From the NCBI GenBank assembly GCA_021018815.1, contig JAITYX010000102.1, positions 310,001 to 374,000 on the forward strand: a stretch of DNA of 64,000 bases, given 5' to 3'. This document shows, in pieces, positions 53,119 to 64,000 of this stretch. Positions within the stretch are counted from its first letter, which is position 1. Every line of letters starts with the position of its first letter. The position numbers were made by a program, and so were the translations under genes. The stretch is from Talinum fruticosum. Taxonomy: Eukaryota > Streptophyta > Magnoliopsida > Caryophyllales > Talinaceae. A model generated the notes under the pieces. That model was not told where the DNA came from and searched no databases. It was given only the letters and a program-made list of their open reading frames with translations.

Positions 53119-53497
53119 CAATTATCCCACTCGGTGTGACTAACGGCGAGTCACAGGGAAGGAGTCATGAAGCCCCCAATTTGTCGAGATAGGCTATTAT
53201 AAACTTTTCCTAGAGGCCTTAAAGATGTGCTACTTTGTCAATGCCTACTAAAAGGAGGAAGTGGAACATACACGGACAAAAGGAGGGGAAAATTTAAGTA
53301 AGGACCAAAAAGAAGGGAAGTTTTTAGGTCCTAAGCTGAAATTTTCAAGATGCAAAATAAAGATCTACATATTTCGGGGCTCAAAGTGAAGACAAAGAAA
53401 GAAAAAGAAGTACAAAATCTTAATTTTAAAATTCAATTAAAGCTAAAAATTTGGAGTCAAACAACGAGACAAGAGTTCAAAAATTTCGAGTCACAAG
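53119..53497. other. Unassigned flank left of element B
   Basis: Purine-rich sequence without recognised coding potential, probably part of the same older element as the palindromes. Confidence 0.4.
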
Positions 53498-55073
53498 TGA
53501 AGACTCGGACATCTGCTCAATATTCTTCCGAGTCATGCAAAAAGGAATCGGGTATAACAATTCTATACATGTAGAGTTTTGATTCCAAGGCATTCTTTGT
53601 GTCTTAGAAACTTACTTGAGTAAAATAGTATTTTCTCTAAGTGTTTCGGCCCTCACTTATCTCTTTTATCGCTTTCGCTTAGCGACTCGTAAAACCGGTT
53701 CTTTATTCCGAGTCCACTCCCACTCGTACTAATCGCATTTCAAATATACCAAGTATTCCGCCATTTCTCACTCAAAATCTGACTTATGGTTATCTATTCT
53801 ATTGTTTGCATAGTCAGCATTCATAGTTTATTTCATGCTTAGTCTATATCAAGCTTTTCCCACTCGATATTCGTTATAGAACTTGATGCCTTGCTTAGAC
53901 TAAGTCATATGGAATTCCGAGTATCATGGATATTAGACTCGTAAAATTCCATTTCTTTTCTCGACTCGTATAATCAATTGCATAATTATCATAATTATTC
54001 TATTATCTCGTGTCTAACCTTGGACCAAAGTATTTTATACTTTGAGAACCGAAGGTGTTTTACTTTTGTAGGTTATTCAATCGATGATATCTTTTCAAAC
54101 TACAAAAGTAGCCGACTTCGAACGTCAAATCACCATCGGATATGGCTTTTCACCTTCCCGGCTTTAGTCCCGTAAGATTGTGTCGAAGCCGTCCGCTTCC
54201 ATATCCGGAAAACTGGAACGCTAAGCCTAACGGTGGTTTCCACCTCATTTTTCAAGACACAACCGATGGTTTTGGGACTTCCAAGAGAGTTAAACCGTTG
54301 TCCAACGTCCATATTTCAACGGATACTTTCCGAGTGACTCGGAAAGTCATTATCAACGGTCACGTAAGACTCTCGGTCGCAGATGAAGATAACGGCTACT
54401 CTGCTTGGTTATCTATAAATAGAAGCCACTTCACAAAGACATGAAGGTTGCCAAACATAGTGTTTATACACATACTTGCTCAAAGTTATTGTATTTACTT
54501 TCAATCTTCAACTTACAACTCCCACTCGTAATTCATTACTCTCCGAGTTGTAAGGTCTTGTACTTAGTTACAAACTCTTCTTACATTCTTTGTAAGGTCC
54601 CTTGACTAAGCTTAAAGGTTAACTCAGCTTAGTTGTCCCTAGCTGTAAGGGTTATCTCAGCTAGGAAGTACTAGTTCGGATAAGGTAACTTCTTAGTCTA
54701 GGAAAACTTGTATAGAGTTGTCCAAGGGAGCAACTCGGGTTCAGTCGGCTCACGGTAATTTGTGGACTCAAAATAGTGGATTTGACTTCGTGTCCGGATT
54801 GACACGAGCCGTGGTTTTCTCGCCCCATGAGGGTTTCCACGTAAAATCTCTCGTGTTCTCTTTCCGAGTTCATTCTAGACTCGACATGACCTAACCGCTC
54901 TTGTTTGTTCCGATTCATTGCTTTCCGAGTCCAATTTTTCTCGACCTCGTGTTTAGACTCGTAAACCGTCTTTGCCTCTTTCTCGTCAAAAAGAGTGTGT
55001 TTTCGCGAAGAATTTTCTATCACCCTATTCACCCCCTCTAGGGTGACTCGGACTCTCCCCAAGCAAACCTTCA
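53498..55073 (+). repeat. Element B 5' LTR
   Basis: 1576 bp, TGAAGACTCGGAC to AACCTTCA, TATA box at 54414-54421. Confidence 0.95.
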
Positions 55074-55075
55074 AT

Positions 55076-55085
55076 TGGTATCGAG
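55076..55085 (+). other. Element B primer-binding site
   Basis: TGGTATCGAG, the same shortened initiator tRNA-Met-type site as in element A. Confidence 0.75.
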
Positions 55086-55132
55086 CCTAGCCTTTCGTAA
55101 AGGATCTAACAATCCAAAGGTTTAAAGATCGG

Positions 55133-56800
55133 ATGGCTCGTAACACCGGAGAGTTTGACGAAGGAAGATCTTCCAACAGGCCACCAAAATTCAAAGGTTC
55201 AAACTTTGGTCACTCGGAAGAAGCGTATGGAATGTTTCCTCATGGATCACGATGAAGAAGTATGGGAAATCATACAACAAGGAAACTACATTCCAACGAA
55301 GACAGATGAATTCGTAATCCTTCCCAAGACAAAGGCCGAGTTCACGCCGCCAGGCAGCAGAAGTTCGAAAGAACTTCAAAGCCATGAACATCCTCATGTG
55401 CGCCACAAGCTCGAAGAATATAATCGAGTCTCTGCTCGTGACTCTGCTAAAGAGGTGTGGGACACTCGGTCAACACCTACGAAGGTACAAGTCAGGTGAG
55501 ACAAGCGAAGATCGGCCAAGATCTTCACAAATATGAGCTTTTCAAAATGGAGCCAGAAGAGAACATTACTCGGATGTTCATTCGCTTCACTAAGATTACC
55601 AACAATCTCAAATCTCCGGGAAAGAAAATCTCCCATGAAGAAATGTGTCGGAAAATTCTCGAAGCCTACCCAAGAGACGATGGGGTCCTAAGGTGACTCG
55701 CCATAAAGAGGCTCGTAACCTCTCACTCTTGAAGCTAGACGAGCTCATCGGAAAGCTTCGACTCATGAGATACATCTCGGAAGAAGAAGATGCCGAGGGC
55801 ACTTGTCAAAAGGAACATTGCGCTTAAAGCCTCGGAATCCAAAGAAGCTAGTCCGAGCTCCTCCGACTCGAAGATGATCCCATGGCACTCATTGCAAGAG
55901 GCTTCAAGAGAATGATGAAGCATAAAAGATGGGACAAAAGACCAAAAGAAGAATTCTACAAAAAGGACAAGAGAGACAGAAAAGGTAAGTTTTCTTCACC
56001 CTCAAAGTTATCTTTGTCTAAGAATTCTGGATGTTTTGAATGTGGCAAGCAAAGACCACATAGTCAAGGACTCGTCCAAAACAAAGAAGGGACAAGAAGA
56101 AGAAAAAGGCCATGATGGCAACATGGAGTGATGAGGATTCATCCGAAGACGACGAGAACTCGGATGACTCTAAGTGTCTCGATGGCAATTTCGACTCGGA
56201 AGCTGAAAGAGAGTCGACTCGGACTCGCACAACGAGGAAACCGATCCTCAAGAAGTAATAAACTACTTCCTCAAATTCTCCAAAGTTGATTTAGCTAAAT
56301 ATATCTTTACTTTGGAAGAAAAGTCCAATTCCGATTCTTCTCATTTCAAGGAACAACTTGAGTCAATCACTTCGAGAGCACTTCTTTAAAAAACGAGTTA
56401 GAAAAACCGAGACTCACACACAGAGAACTCAAGACAAGTGCTCAAGCTAATGAGACCGAGTCCGAGTTACTTAAGAAAGAAAATGAGCGACTAAAACGTA
56501 AGCTCACTGAGTCTCAAGATCTGATTTTAAAGTTTACTCAAGATCGGAAGAACCTTGACATGCTCTTGGGATCACAATGTGTCTCGTTTCGAAAAGAAGG
56601 TCTTGGTTTCAACAAAGAGGAAGAATCTAATTCTTACTCGGAATTGTTCAAAAAGGATTCCGTAACCGTAAAGTTCAAAAAGGCTGAGCATGGTCCCATT
56701 CACGTAAATGAAAGGAGGACTAAACCCGGACCTATTTACAAAAAGAAACCATTTTCTCCTCGTTTCAAAAGGAAAGGTTTTTAAAAGGAAAGAGACACAG
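55133..56800 (+). pseudogene. Element B gag
   Basis: Starts MARNTGEFDEGRSS at 55133. ERCFLMDHDE-like, NYIPTKTDEF, YELFKMEPEENITRMFIRFT, ITNNLKSPGKKISHEEMC and LDELIGKLRLMRYISEEEDAE cover the UBN2 region. CFECGKQ at about 56033 begins a damaged zinc knuckle. An acidic segment and a Lys/Glu-rich coiled-coil-like stretch follow (56400-56540). Several frameshifts. Confidence 0.85.
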
Positions 56801-56984
56801 ACTCAGCTTCTCGAGAGGAAGACTCGGAATCGGACAAAACCCAAAGTCATTCAAATCTGGGTTCCGAAGCACCTTCTTCCTCGTAAAAGGACCACAGTAA
56901 GAAATGTTACTCGGGTTCGTTAGAGGAAGTGAGAAGGGTTAGATTCTCTCTGTTTTGCAGGTCACTCGTAAAAGATCAAAGGAC

Positions 56985-57360
56985 ACCGGTACCTGGACAG
57001 CGGATGTTCTCGACACATGTCGAGTGACCAAGGACTCTTTTCCGAGCTAGAGTCACATAAAGGAGGAAAGGTGACTTTTGGTGATGACAAAGAAGGTAAA
57101 ATAGTGGGCATTGGAAAGATTGGAAATGGAAGCAATCTGGTGAGCCCAGTCTACCTTATCAAAGGTCTAAAGTACAATCTACTTAGCATCTCCCAGCTAT
57201 GTGACAAGGGTCAAGAGGTAAGATTCACTCAATCCAAGTGCTACACCACGGATGAGACCACTAAAGAGGTAAAACTCTCGGGTAAGAGATCAGGTAATAC
57301 CTACATCATCCCTCTTGCCGACCCAAGTCAGAACTTATCCTCGTTTAAAAGCATCTCTTC
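56985..57360 (+). pseudogene. Element B protease
   Basis: LDSGCSRHM with D-S-G at 56996-57004, GGKVTFGDDKEGKIVGIGKI and VYLIKGLKYNLLSISQLCDK. A one-base change upstream puts the active-site Asp out of frame with the preceding gag. Confidence 0.85.
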
Positions 57361-58470
57361 AAGATGATTCTTGGACTTGGCATCGTAGATTAGGTCATAT
57401 TAGCATGCATACTATCAAAAAGCTTGCATCTCATGGTCCGGTTAGAGGATTACCTAACCGTGCGTTTGAGAAGGACAAAGTATGTGAAGCATGCACCGGA
57501 GGGAAACAAGTCGGATCTTCATTCAAATCTCTGAAGACAGTTTCCACATCCAACGTGCTTGAATTATCGCATATGGACCTATGTGGTGAAATTCCTGTGA
57601 AGAGTCTCGGAGGTAAATCTTACATACTTGTTATTATTGATGATTTTTCAAGATTTACCTGGGTGTGTTTTCTCAAGCATAAGAATGAAGCCTTCAAGGA
57701 GTTCAGCAAGCTCCGTAGAAAGATTCAAGTTGAGTCTCGGACTCAGATTCAAAAGATTCGAACCGACCATGGAAGGGAGTTCGATTACTCGGAATTCTCG
57801 TAGTTTTGTGACAAGAATGGAATCTCTCACAACTTCTCAAGCACCTGTAACACCTCAACAGAATGGAGTAGTTGAGAGAAAGAACAGAACCCTTGAAGAA
57901 ATAGCAAGGACGATGATGATTGAACATAATTTGCCTTACTATTTCTGGGCAAAGGCAATAAACACAGACCAACTACACTCTCAATCGATGCCTCATCGGA
58001 CCCATTCTCAAGAAAACACCTTATGAGCTCTACAAAGGAAAGAAGCCAAATATTTCCTATTTCGGACCTTTCGGATGTAAGTGCTTCGTCCACAACAATG
58101 GTAAGGATCATCCGACCAAGTTTGATGCTCGGTCGGACGAAGGTATTTTTCTAGGTTACTCTTCTCATAGCAAAGCTTATCGTATCTTTAACAAACGAAC
58201 TAACAAAGTGGAAGAGAGTATCCACGTAGTGTTTGATGAGCTTGAACAGGAGAAACCAAGTGAGTCTTCATACTCGAACCGAAGCTCGGAAAGGATGATG
58301 ATGAAGATGAGCCTACTAAGACTCGGATTGAGACCACTCGTAACGAGGAAGCTCGGAATGAGACAGCTCAAGAAGTCACTCGTAACGAACAAGTCAATGA
58401 AGAGGATCACTCGTAACAAGCTTCGAAGATCAAGCAATTCAGCCCACAAACCTGGTGAATCAAAGAACTA
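57361..58470 (+). pseudogene. Element B integrase
   Basis: HRRLGHISMHTIKKLASHG and CEACTGGK (HHCC finger), IDDFSRFTWVCFLKHKNEAF (first Asp), RTDHGREF (second), then a TAG stop at about 57800, then TPQQNGVVERKNRTLEEIAR with the Glu region. The stop arises where element A reads GCGGAG and B reads CGTAG. Confidence 0.85.
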
Positions 58471-58599
58471 GTAAAGCATTCAAATTTACTCCCAGTCATC
58501 CCCAAGAAAACATCATTTCGATATCAACAAGTGGGGTAAGAACTCGTTCTTCTTTACACAATTTATGTGCATTCACCGCATTCATCTCATTAACTCGAA

Positions 58600-60110
58600 C
58601 CCAAAAATGCACTAGAGGCCCTTAATGAGCCTGAATGGGTAGAGGCCATGCAAGAAGAACTAAATCAATTTGAAAGAAACCCAGTCCGGACTCGACCAAC
58701 CGACCTTCTAACCACCCAGTTATAGGAACCAAATGGGTTTTCAAGAACAAACTGGATGAGGGTGGAGTGGTAGTCGAAACAAGGCTAGACTTGTAGCTCA
58801 AGGTTACAATCAAGAAGAAGGAATTGATTGTGGGGAAACCTTTGCACCAATGAGCTAGAATTGAAGCCATTAGAATATCGTTGGCATTTGCATCCCGCAT
58901 GCATATTAAATTATATCAAATGGATGTTAAGTGTGCCTTTCTCAATGGTTTTATTGAAGAAGAAGTTTATGTCGAGCAGCCTCCTGGTTTTGAAAGCTCG
59001 GAATTTCCAAATCATGTTTTCAAACTTCAAAAGGCTCTCTATGGTCTTAAGCAGGCCCCTCGTGCTTGGTATGAAAGACTCGAGCAGCTTCTTGGTTCAA
59101 AATGATTTCAAAAGAGGTCGGATCGACAAGACTCTATTCATAAAGACCAAAGGGAAAGATTTTCTTATTGTTCAAATATATGTTGATGATATTATTTTCG
59201 GTGCTACTAATGAATTTCGTGTCGAGAATTTTCTCGAGTTGATGAGTCAAGAGTTCCAAATGAGTATGATGGGAGAACTCAATTTCTTCCTTGGGTTGCA
59301 AATCAAACAAGACAAAGATGGAATCTTTGTTCATCAATCAAAATACACCAAGGAACTGCTGAAGAAATATAAACTTCAAGATGCAAAGCACGCATCTACA
59401 CCCATGAGCAGACAGTATAAAGCTCGACTCGGATGAGAAAGGTAAAGCAGTAGATCGAAACTCTATCGAGGTATGATTGGATCACTGCTATATCTTACTT
59501 CAAGCGAGCCAGATATAATGTTTAGTGTTTGCTTATGCGCACGATTTCAAGCTAATCCAAAAGAATCACATCTCACAGCGGTGAAGAGAATATTCGGATA
59601 TCTTGCAGCACTCGGAATCTAGGACTCGTGGTACTCCGCAGACTCGTAACCGACTCGACCGGGTACTCGGACGCAAACTACGCAGGATACAAAGTTGATC
59701 GAAAGAGCACATCCGGAGCTTGCCAATTTCTGGGTCAATCCTTAATATCCCGGCACTCAAAGAAACAAAACTTAGTAGCTCTATCAATCGCGGAAGCTGA
59801 ATACATTGCCGCTGGAGCTTGTTGCGCTCAAATCCTCTGGATAAAACAACACTTGAAGGATCTTGGACTTTTTCTCAACTCGGTTCCAATCAAGTGTGAC
59901 AATCAAAGCTCAATCCGTATCACTAAGAATCCTTTCCAAGCACTAAAAAACAAAGCATATTGAGGTCGGTATCACTTCTTACGCGATCACTCGTAAAAGG
60001 GTGATATTGCACTTAAGTTCATTCCTACTAATCTTCAATTAGCTGATATCTTTACTAAGCCTCTTGGTGAAGATCAATTTTGCTTTATTCGGAATGAGCT
60101 TGGTATGTTA
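58600..60110 (+). pseudogene. Element B reverse transcriptase and RNase H
   Basis: EWVEAMQEELNQFERNPV, YQMDVKCAFLNGFIEEEVYV, LYGLKQAPRAWYERLEQLLG and an intact YVDD box (59179-59190). LNFFLGLQIKQDKDGIFVHQ and KELLKKYKLQDAKHASTPM end the RT. TGYSDANYAGYKVDRKSTSG, RHSKKQNLVALSIAEAEYIA and DNQSSIRITKNP belong to RNase H. Three or more frameshifts. Confidence 0.85.
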
Positions 60111-60499
60111 AATGCTTAGTTCCGTGTTACGATTGTTACATATTTACGTGCTATATGCTCTCGTTGTTAATAACCATTAGTTCGGTTGATTCCGTGATAC
60201 TCGGGATGATAGTTATTTCGTGTTTCGAGTCACTCGTAAATCTTTCCGAGTCAAACACGGACGTAGAGAAATTTGGACATCAAATTTTCTGAAACTATCT
60301 TTAGAACAGTGGAGAGTTTCGGATTATAATTTCAAAACCTTTTTTTCTCGAGCGCTGCGATCGGATCATAACCGTAGATTTCAAACCGCTGATATCTCAA
60401 CCATTGAAGAAGAACCGTCACACCGGGCATTAATGACCGATGGACAGGCCGAGTCGAACGGAGTTACTTAACGGATAGTGAACGGGCGCGCTTATTCTC

Positions 60500-60507
60500 T
60501 ATAAATA
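60500..60507 (+). promoter_or_regulatory. Internal TATA-like box upstream of the extra ORF of element B
   Basis: TATAAATA in CTCTATAAATAACG, 249 bp before the ATG at 60756. The corresponding region is deleted in element A. Confidence 0.45.
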
Positions 60508-60755
60508 ACGACTATCCATCTTCATCTCGGTATTCTAAAACTCCTTCCTCGTTAAACGAAAACCTTCTCGTGGAAGTTTTCTACGTGAACAAGTGATTTT
60601 TGATCGTCTCGCAAACATCGAAGAAGCTCTCTCTCACTCTCTCGTAAGTTTCGATCGCTCTCATCTCTTTTCTTCTACCATTTTCGTTATCTTCTCTTCT
60701 ACACCTCCTTCTCTTTTCATTCGAAAAGTTTCATCTTTTCTCTTCAACTCTCACC

Positions 60756-62345
60756 ATGCCTAAACGCGGAAACCATCCCGACTTCCGAGCTTCCCCTCTT
60801 CCAAAAAGCCCCGCACCAACAAGCCGTAAAGCTCAACCCCTTCTAAACCCGTTGTCACCTAGCACCTTGCGCTGGACGACAAATTCTTCCCAACAACCAA
60901 ATTCTCCTGGTTGTCCAACATCCAAACCACCGGAGTCTACCCTTTCTTGTGTTTCAGCGAGTTCATTTATCCTGAACTCGTTTCGAGTTTTATACTTATC
61001 TCACCCACTCTGAAAATGTTCTAACCTCTCGGGTTCGTAACATTACTCGTTCAGTATCAACACCTCCCTCCTTCACCGACTGTTCAAAGTTTCTTCTCTT
61101 TTCTTGAACAAGCAACCATATTCCTTTCATCGAAGTCACCGACGACTTCTTTGAAAAGTACGCTAAAGAATTCCCCGGGTCTAGAAAGAACTTTTCCGTG
61201 ACTCGCTTGAAGTCGAAGCAAGGCTTCGTGTCTTCTGCCGATGAGAACCTTCTTCTCACAAAGACTCTAGCAAGGAGAACCCCAACTCCAAGCACCTCAA
61301 AGCCCTCTTCGATATCCTCGGAGGGATACGAAGTCGACCTCTTCCCTCCATCATTGAGTAGATGGCCGCTGTGCCAGCTCAACTTCAAACCAAGAAGAAC
61401 ACCTCTATTCCTTTCGATGCTCTTCTCACCCTTGTCTTCAAACAATTTCAAGTTCCTCTTCCCTCTTACCCTAACGCGGTGTCCGAGGCGGCCATTGTGG
61501 TCGGCAAGAAGGAACTCCAGGAGTACGGATACCAGGAAACTAACCCCGGTGTCCGGGTTCACAACTCGTAGCCGAGGCCTCCTTTTCCACCTCGGACTCG
61601 AAATCAACCCCTCTCCCTCTTTCCTCTACACTGGTGGTGCCTCCACCTCCGGTGCTTCCAAAACTCTCTCTGCCCTCTTGTCCCCTTCTTTCCTGGACAA
61701 GATCAGCTCTGTGTCTTCGAACTCGGAGACATGCTCAGTGGCTTTCAAGTCTGTCCTTCCGTGGTCCGACCATCAACCAAAAGACCGGTCGAGTCCCAAA
61801 TCCGAGAGTAGCAGTCTCTCGTTCTTGAGATGAGAGAGCTGGTTAAGGAGCAGAAGGAGTTGATCGAACTCCTAAGAGAGAGACGGTCCAAGGCGGCTCG
61901 AGACCGGGATGACTCGGACGCTTCGAGGCGTCTTCGAGCCCAGGCCCGACCTCCTCGGACAGCGAGGAAGCCGAGGAAGCCGAGGAAGAAGCCGCAGATG
62001 CAGCGAGAGGATGCTCGAGGAACCTACGGCTGAGGCAGGCCCTTCCGGCAAAGGGAAGAAGAGGCCGTGGCAACCGCTGAGGTTCAGCCTGCTCCCCAAG
62101 CTCAAATCGCTGTACTCGGCTCGGACAGCGAGTCCGAGTGGGTCGAAGACCTCGCTCCTCCAGCGAGTCGCCTGAGCAGCCCCTCCAGCCCTTGAGGTCC
62201 CAAGGGAAGAACCCTCGATCCACTCTCTCCGGGTTAGCCACTCGGAGCCGAGCCGCCGAGAACAATTCCGGTTCTCCCTTCGCCACGCTCAAGCACATCG
62301 TCAAGATCGTATCAGCGCCGGCGCACCTCCGCCTCCACTCGTAAA
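60756..62345 (+). pseudogene. Element B extra ORF region between pol and 3' LTR
   Basis: Starts MPKRGNHPDFRASPLPKSP, a basic Pro/Ser-rich N terminus. A globular part follows in shifted frames (about 61100-61570; for example FDALLTLVFKQFQVPLPSYP), then Ser-rich and Glu/Lys/Arg-rich segments (MRELVKEQKELIELLRERR, 61830-61886, coiled-coil-like) and the conserved LKHIVKIVSAPAH motif (62288-62326). I see no signal peptide or transmembrane segment, so an envelope function is not supported. Function unknown. Confidence 0.6.
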
Positions 62346-62793
62346 TCCCCTCCTCCCTAGTTGGAGCCATGCACCTGAGTCACAATTCCTCGGTGTCTCC
62401 GGATTTTCTTCTTTCAAATTTTCTTTTTGTCCGGACAACTAATGTGTATTACTTGTACTTTTCTCCCTTCTTTTTGTCTGTTTTTGTTTTTGCTTGAAAG
62501 GCAAGGGGGAGAAATGTAGTCGAAACTGGTTGTCTTGTTTAGGGGAGTTTTTTTTCCTCCCTTGTAATTTCTTTTTAATGAAGTGATGCATTTCATTATT
62601 AATTTCCGAGTTCTCTATTTTTTTTCTCGAGTTATTGTCAAAGCATACTTTAGTTTATTTTGCTCGATATATTATATACTGCTCCGATTTATTCAATATG
62701 CATTACTCATGAGCAAACTACTCGTAAACGATCTTTTTCTTCTAACAAAGTTTCTGTTTGAGTATGGAATGCCTTTCATCAAAAAGGGGAGAT

Positions 62794-64000
62794 TGAAGAC
62801 TCGGACACTCGCTCAATATTCTTCCGAGTCATGCAAAAGGAATCGGGTATAACGATTCTATACATGTAGAGTTTTGATTCCAAGGCATTCTCTCGTGTCT
62901 TAGAAACTTACTTGAGTAAAATAGTATTTTCTCTAAGTGTTTCGACCCTCACTTATCTCTTTTATCGCTTATCGGCTAGCGACTCGTAAAACCGGTTCTT
63001 TATTCCGAGTCCACTCCCACTCGGACTAATCGCATTTCAAATATACCAAGATTCTGCCGTTTCTCACTCGTAATCCGACTTATGGTTATCTATTCTATTG
63101 TTTGCATAGTCGGCATTCGTAGTTTATTTCATGCTTAGTCTATATCAAGCTTTTCCCACTCGATATTCGTTATAGAACTTGATGCCTTGCTTAGACTAAG
63201 TCATATGGAATTCCGAGTATCATGGATATTAGACTCGTAAAATTCCATTTCTTTTCCGACTCGGATAATCAATTGCGTAATTATCATAATTATTCTATTA
63301 TCTCGTGTCTAACCTTGGACCAAAGTATTTTATACTTTGAGAACCGAAGGTGTTTTACTTTTGTAAGTTATTTAATCGAGGATATCTTTTCAAACTACAA
63401 AAGTAGCCGGCTTCGAACGTCAAATCACCAGCAGATATGGCTTTTCACCTTCCCCGCTTTAGTCCCGGAAGATTGTGTCGAAGTCGTCCGCTTCCATATC
63501 CGGAAAACTGGAACGCCAAGCTTAACAAGTGGTTTCCACCTCATTTTTCAAGACACAACCGATGGTTTTGGGACTTCCAAGAGAGTTAAACCGTTGTCCA
63601 ACGTCCATATTTCAACGGATACTTTCGAGTGACTCGGAAAGTCATTATCAATGGTCACGTAAGACTCTCAGTCAACAGATGAAGATAACGGCTACTCCGC
63701 TTGGTTATCTATAAATAGAAGCCACTTCACAAAGACATGAAGGTTGCCGAACATAGTGTTTATACACATACTTGCTCAAAGTTATTGTATTTACTTTCAA
63801 TCTTCAACTTACAACTCTCACTCGTAATTCATTACTCTCCGAGTTGTAAGGTCTTGTACTTAGTTACAAACTCTTCTTACATTCTTTGTAAGGTCCCTTG
63901 ACTAAGCTGTAAAGGTTAACTCAGCTTAGTTGTCCCTAGCTGTAAGAGTTATCTCAGCTAGGAAGTACTAGTTCGGATAAGGTAACTTCTTAGTCTAGGA
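62794..64000 (+). repeat. Element B 3' LTR, cut by the window end
   Basis: Starts TGAAGACTCGGACAC after the polypurine tract AAAAAGGGGAGAT (62781-62793). AAGGGGGAGAAA near 62503 is a second purine motif. TATA box at 63710-63717. The last ~370 bp lie beyond the window. Confidence 0.95.

Larger units (their letters stand above)
53498..64000 (+). mobile_element. Ty1/copia element B, Sirevirus-like, cut by the window end
   Basis: Same family and order as element A: LTR, primer site, gag, pol, extra ORF, polypurine tract, LTR. The 5' LTR is preceded by ACAAG (53493-53497). The 3' LTR starts at 62794 and should end near 64370, outside the window. It keeps LDSGCSRHM in protease, the full integrase core and YVDD in reverse transcriptase, so it is better preserved than A, though frameshifts and stops remain. 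Confidence 0.9.

Noticed and set aside
23826..64000. Host protein-coding genes to the right of KAPP
   Set aside because: All recognisable protein similarity in this part is to transposable elements; the remaining open frames are short and without domains.

Overview
This window is nuclear DNA of a flowering plant, probably a eudicot with a repeat-rich genome. The evidence is a multi-exon gene with GT-AG introns that encodes a plant-specific protein (kinase-associated protein phosphatase, KAPP), plus Ty1/copia and Ty3/gypsy LTR retrotransposons, hAT transposons and MITEs. I found no bacterial-type operons, rRNA, tRNA or CRISPR arrays. The species cannot be named from this sequence.

Left part (1-23.8 kb): an LTR fragment at the left edge is followed by about 1.5 kb of upstream DNA containing a 22-bp minisatellite. 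The KAPP homologue then runs from 1759 to 23825 on the + strand in 12 recognisable exons: an N-terminal membrane anchor, an FHA domain, then a PP2C phosphatase domain. The exons are ordinary, but the introns carry transposons. Intron 2 holds a decayed hAT transposon. Intron 6 holds a 5.5-kb Ty3/gypsy chromovirus on the minus strand, itself inserted in hAT-like DNA, plus a minus-strand hAT remnant. Intron 7 holds a Tourist-like MITE. Exon 6, which encodes the catalytic ED and DGHGG motifs, contains an apparent one-base loss and an unexplained block of about 75-95 bp. The gene is therefore either damaged or mis-assembled there.

Right part (23.8-64 kb): no host gene was recognised. It is a nest of retroelements: a hAT MITE (24.3-25.3 kb); a degenerate copia element C (27.7-33.6 kb) inside another element's LTR-like DNA; a probable gypsy LTR (35.3-48.0 kb) split by a complete 10.2-kb Sirevirus-like copia element A (36137-46308, TSD TAACT); an internally deleted Tat-like gypsy element (48.4-51.2 kb); a solo LTR of the Sirevirus-like family (51396-52869, TSD ATTAG); a cluster of short palindromes (52.9-53.1 kb); and a second Sirevirus-like element B that starts at 53498 and runs off the right edge inside its 3' LTR. 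All retroelement coding regions are broken by stops and frameshifts. A and B carry an extra open region between pol and the 3' LTR; B has a TATA-like box in front of it.

I did not find a convincing new biological system. The observations most worth checking are the KAPP exon 6 lesions, the hairpin cluster at 53 kb, the extra ORF region of elements A and B, and a recurrent CTCGG/CCG to CTCGT difference between repeat copies that may be a consensus or base-calling artefact. All coordinates come from reading by eye; no alignments or searches were run.
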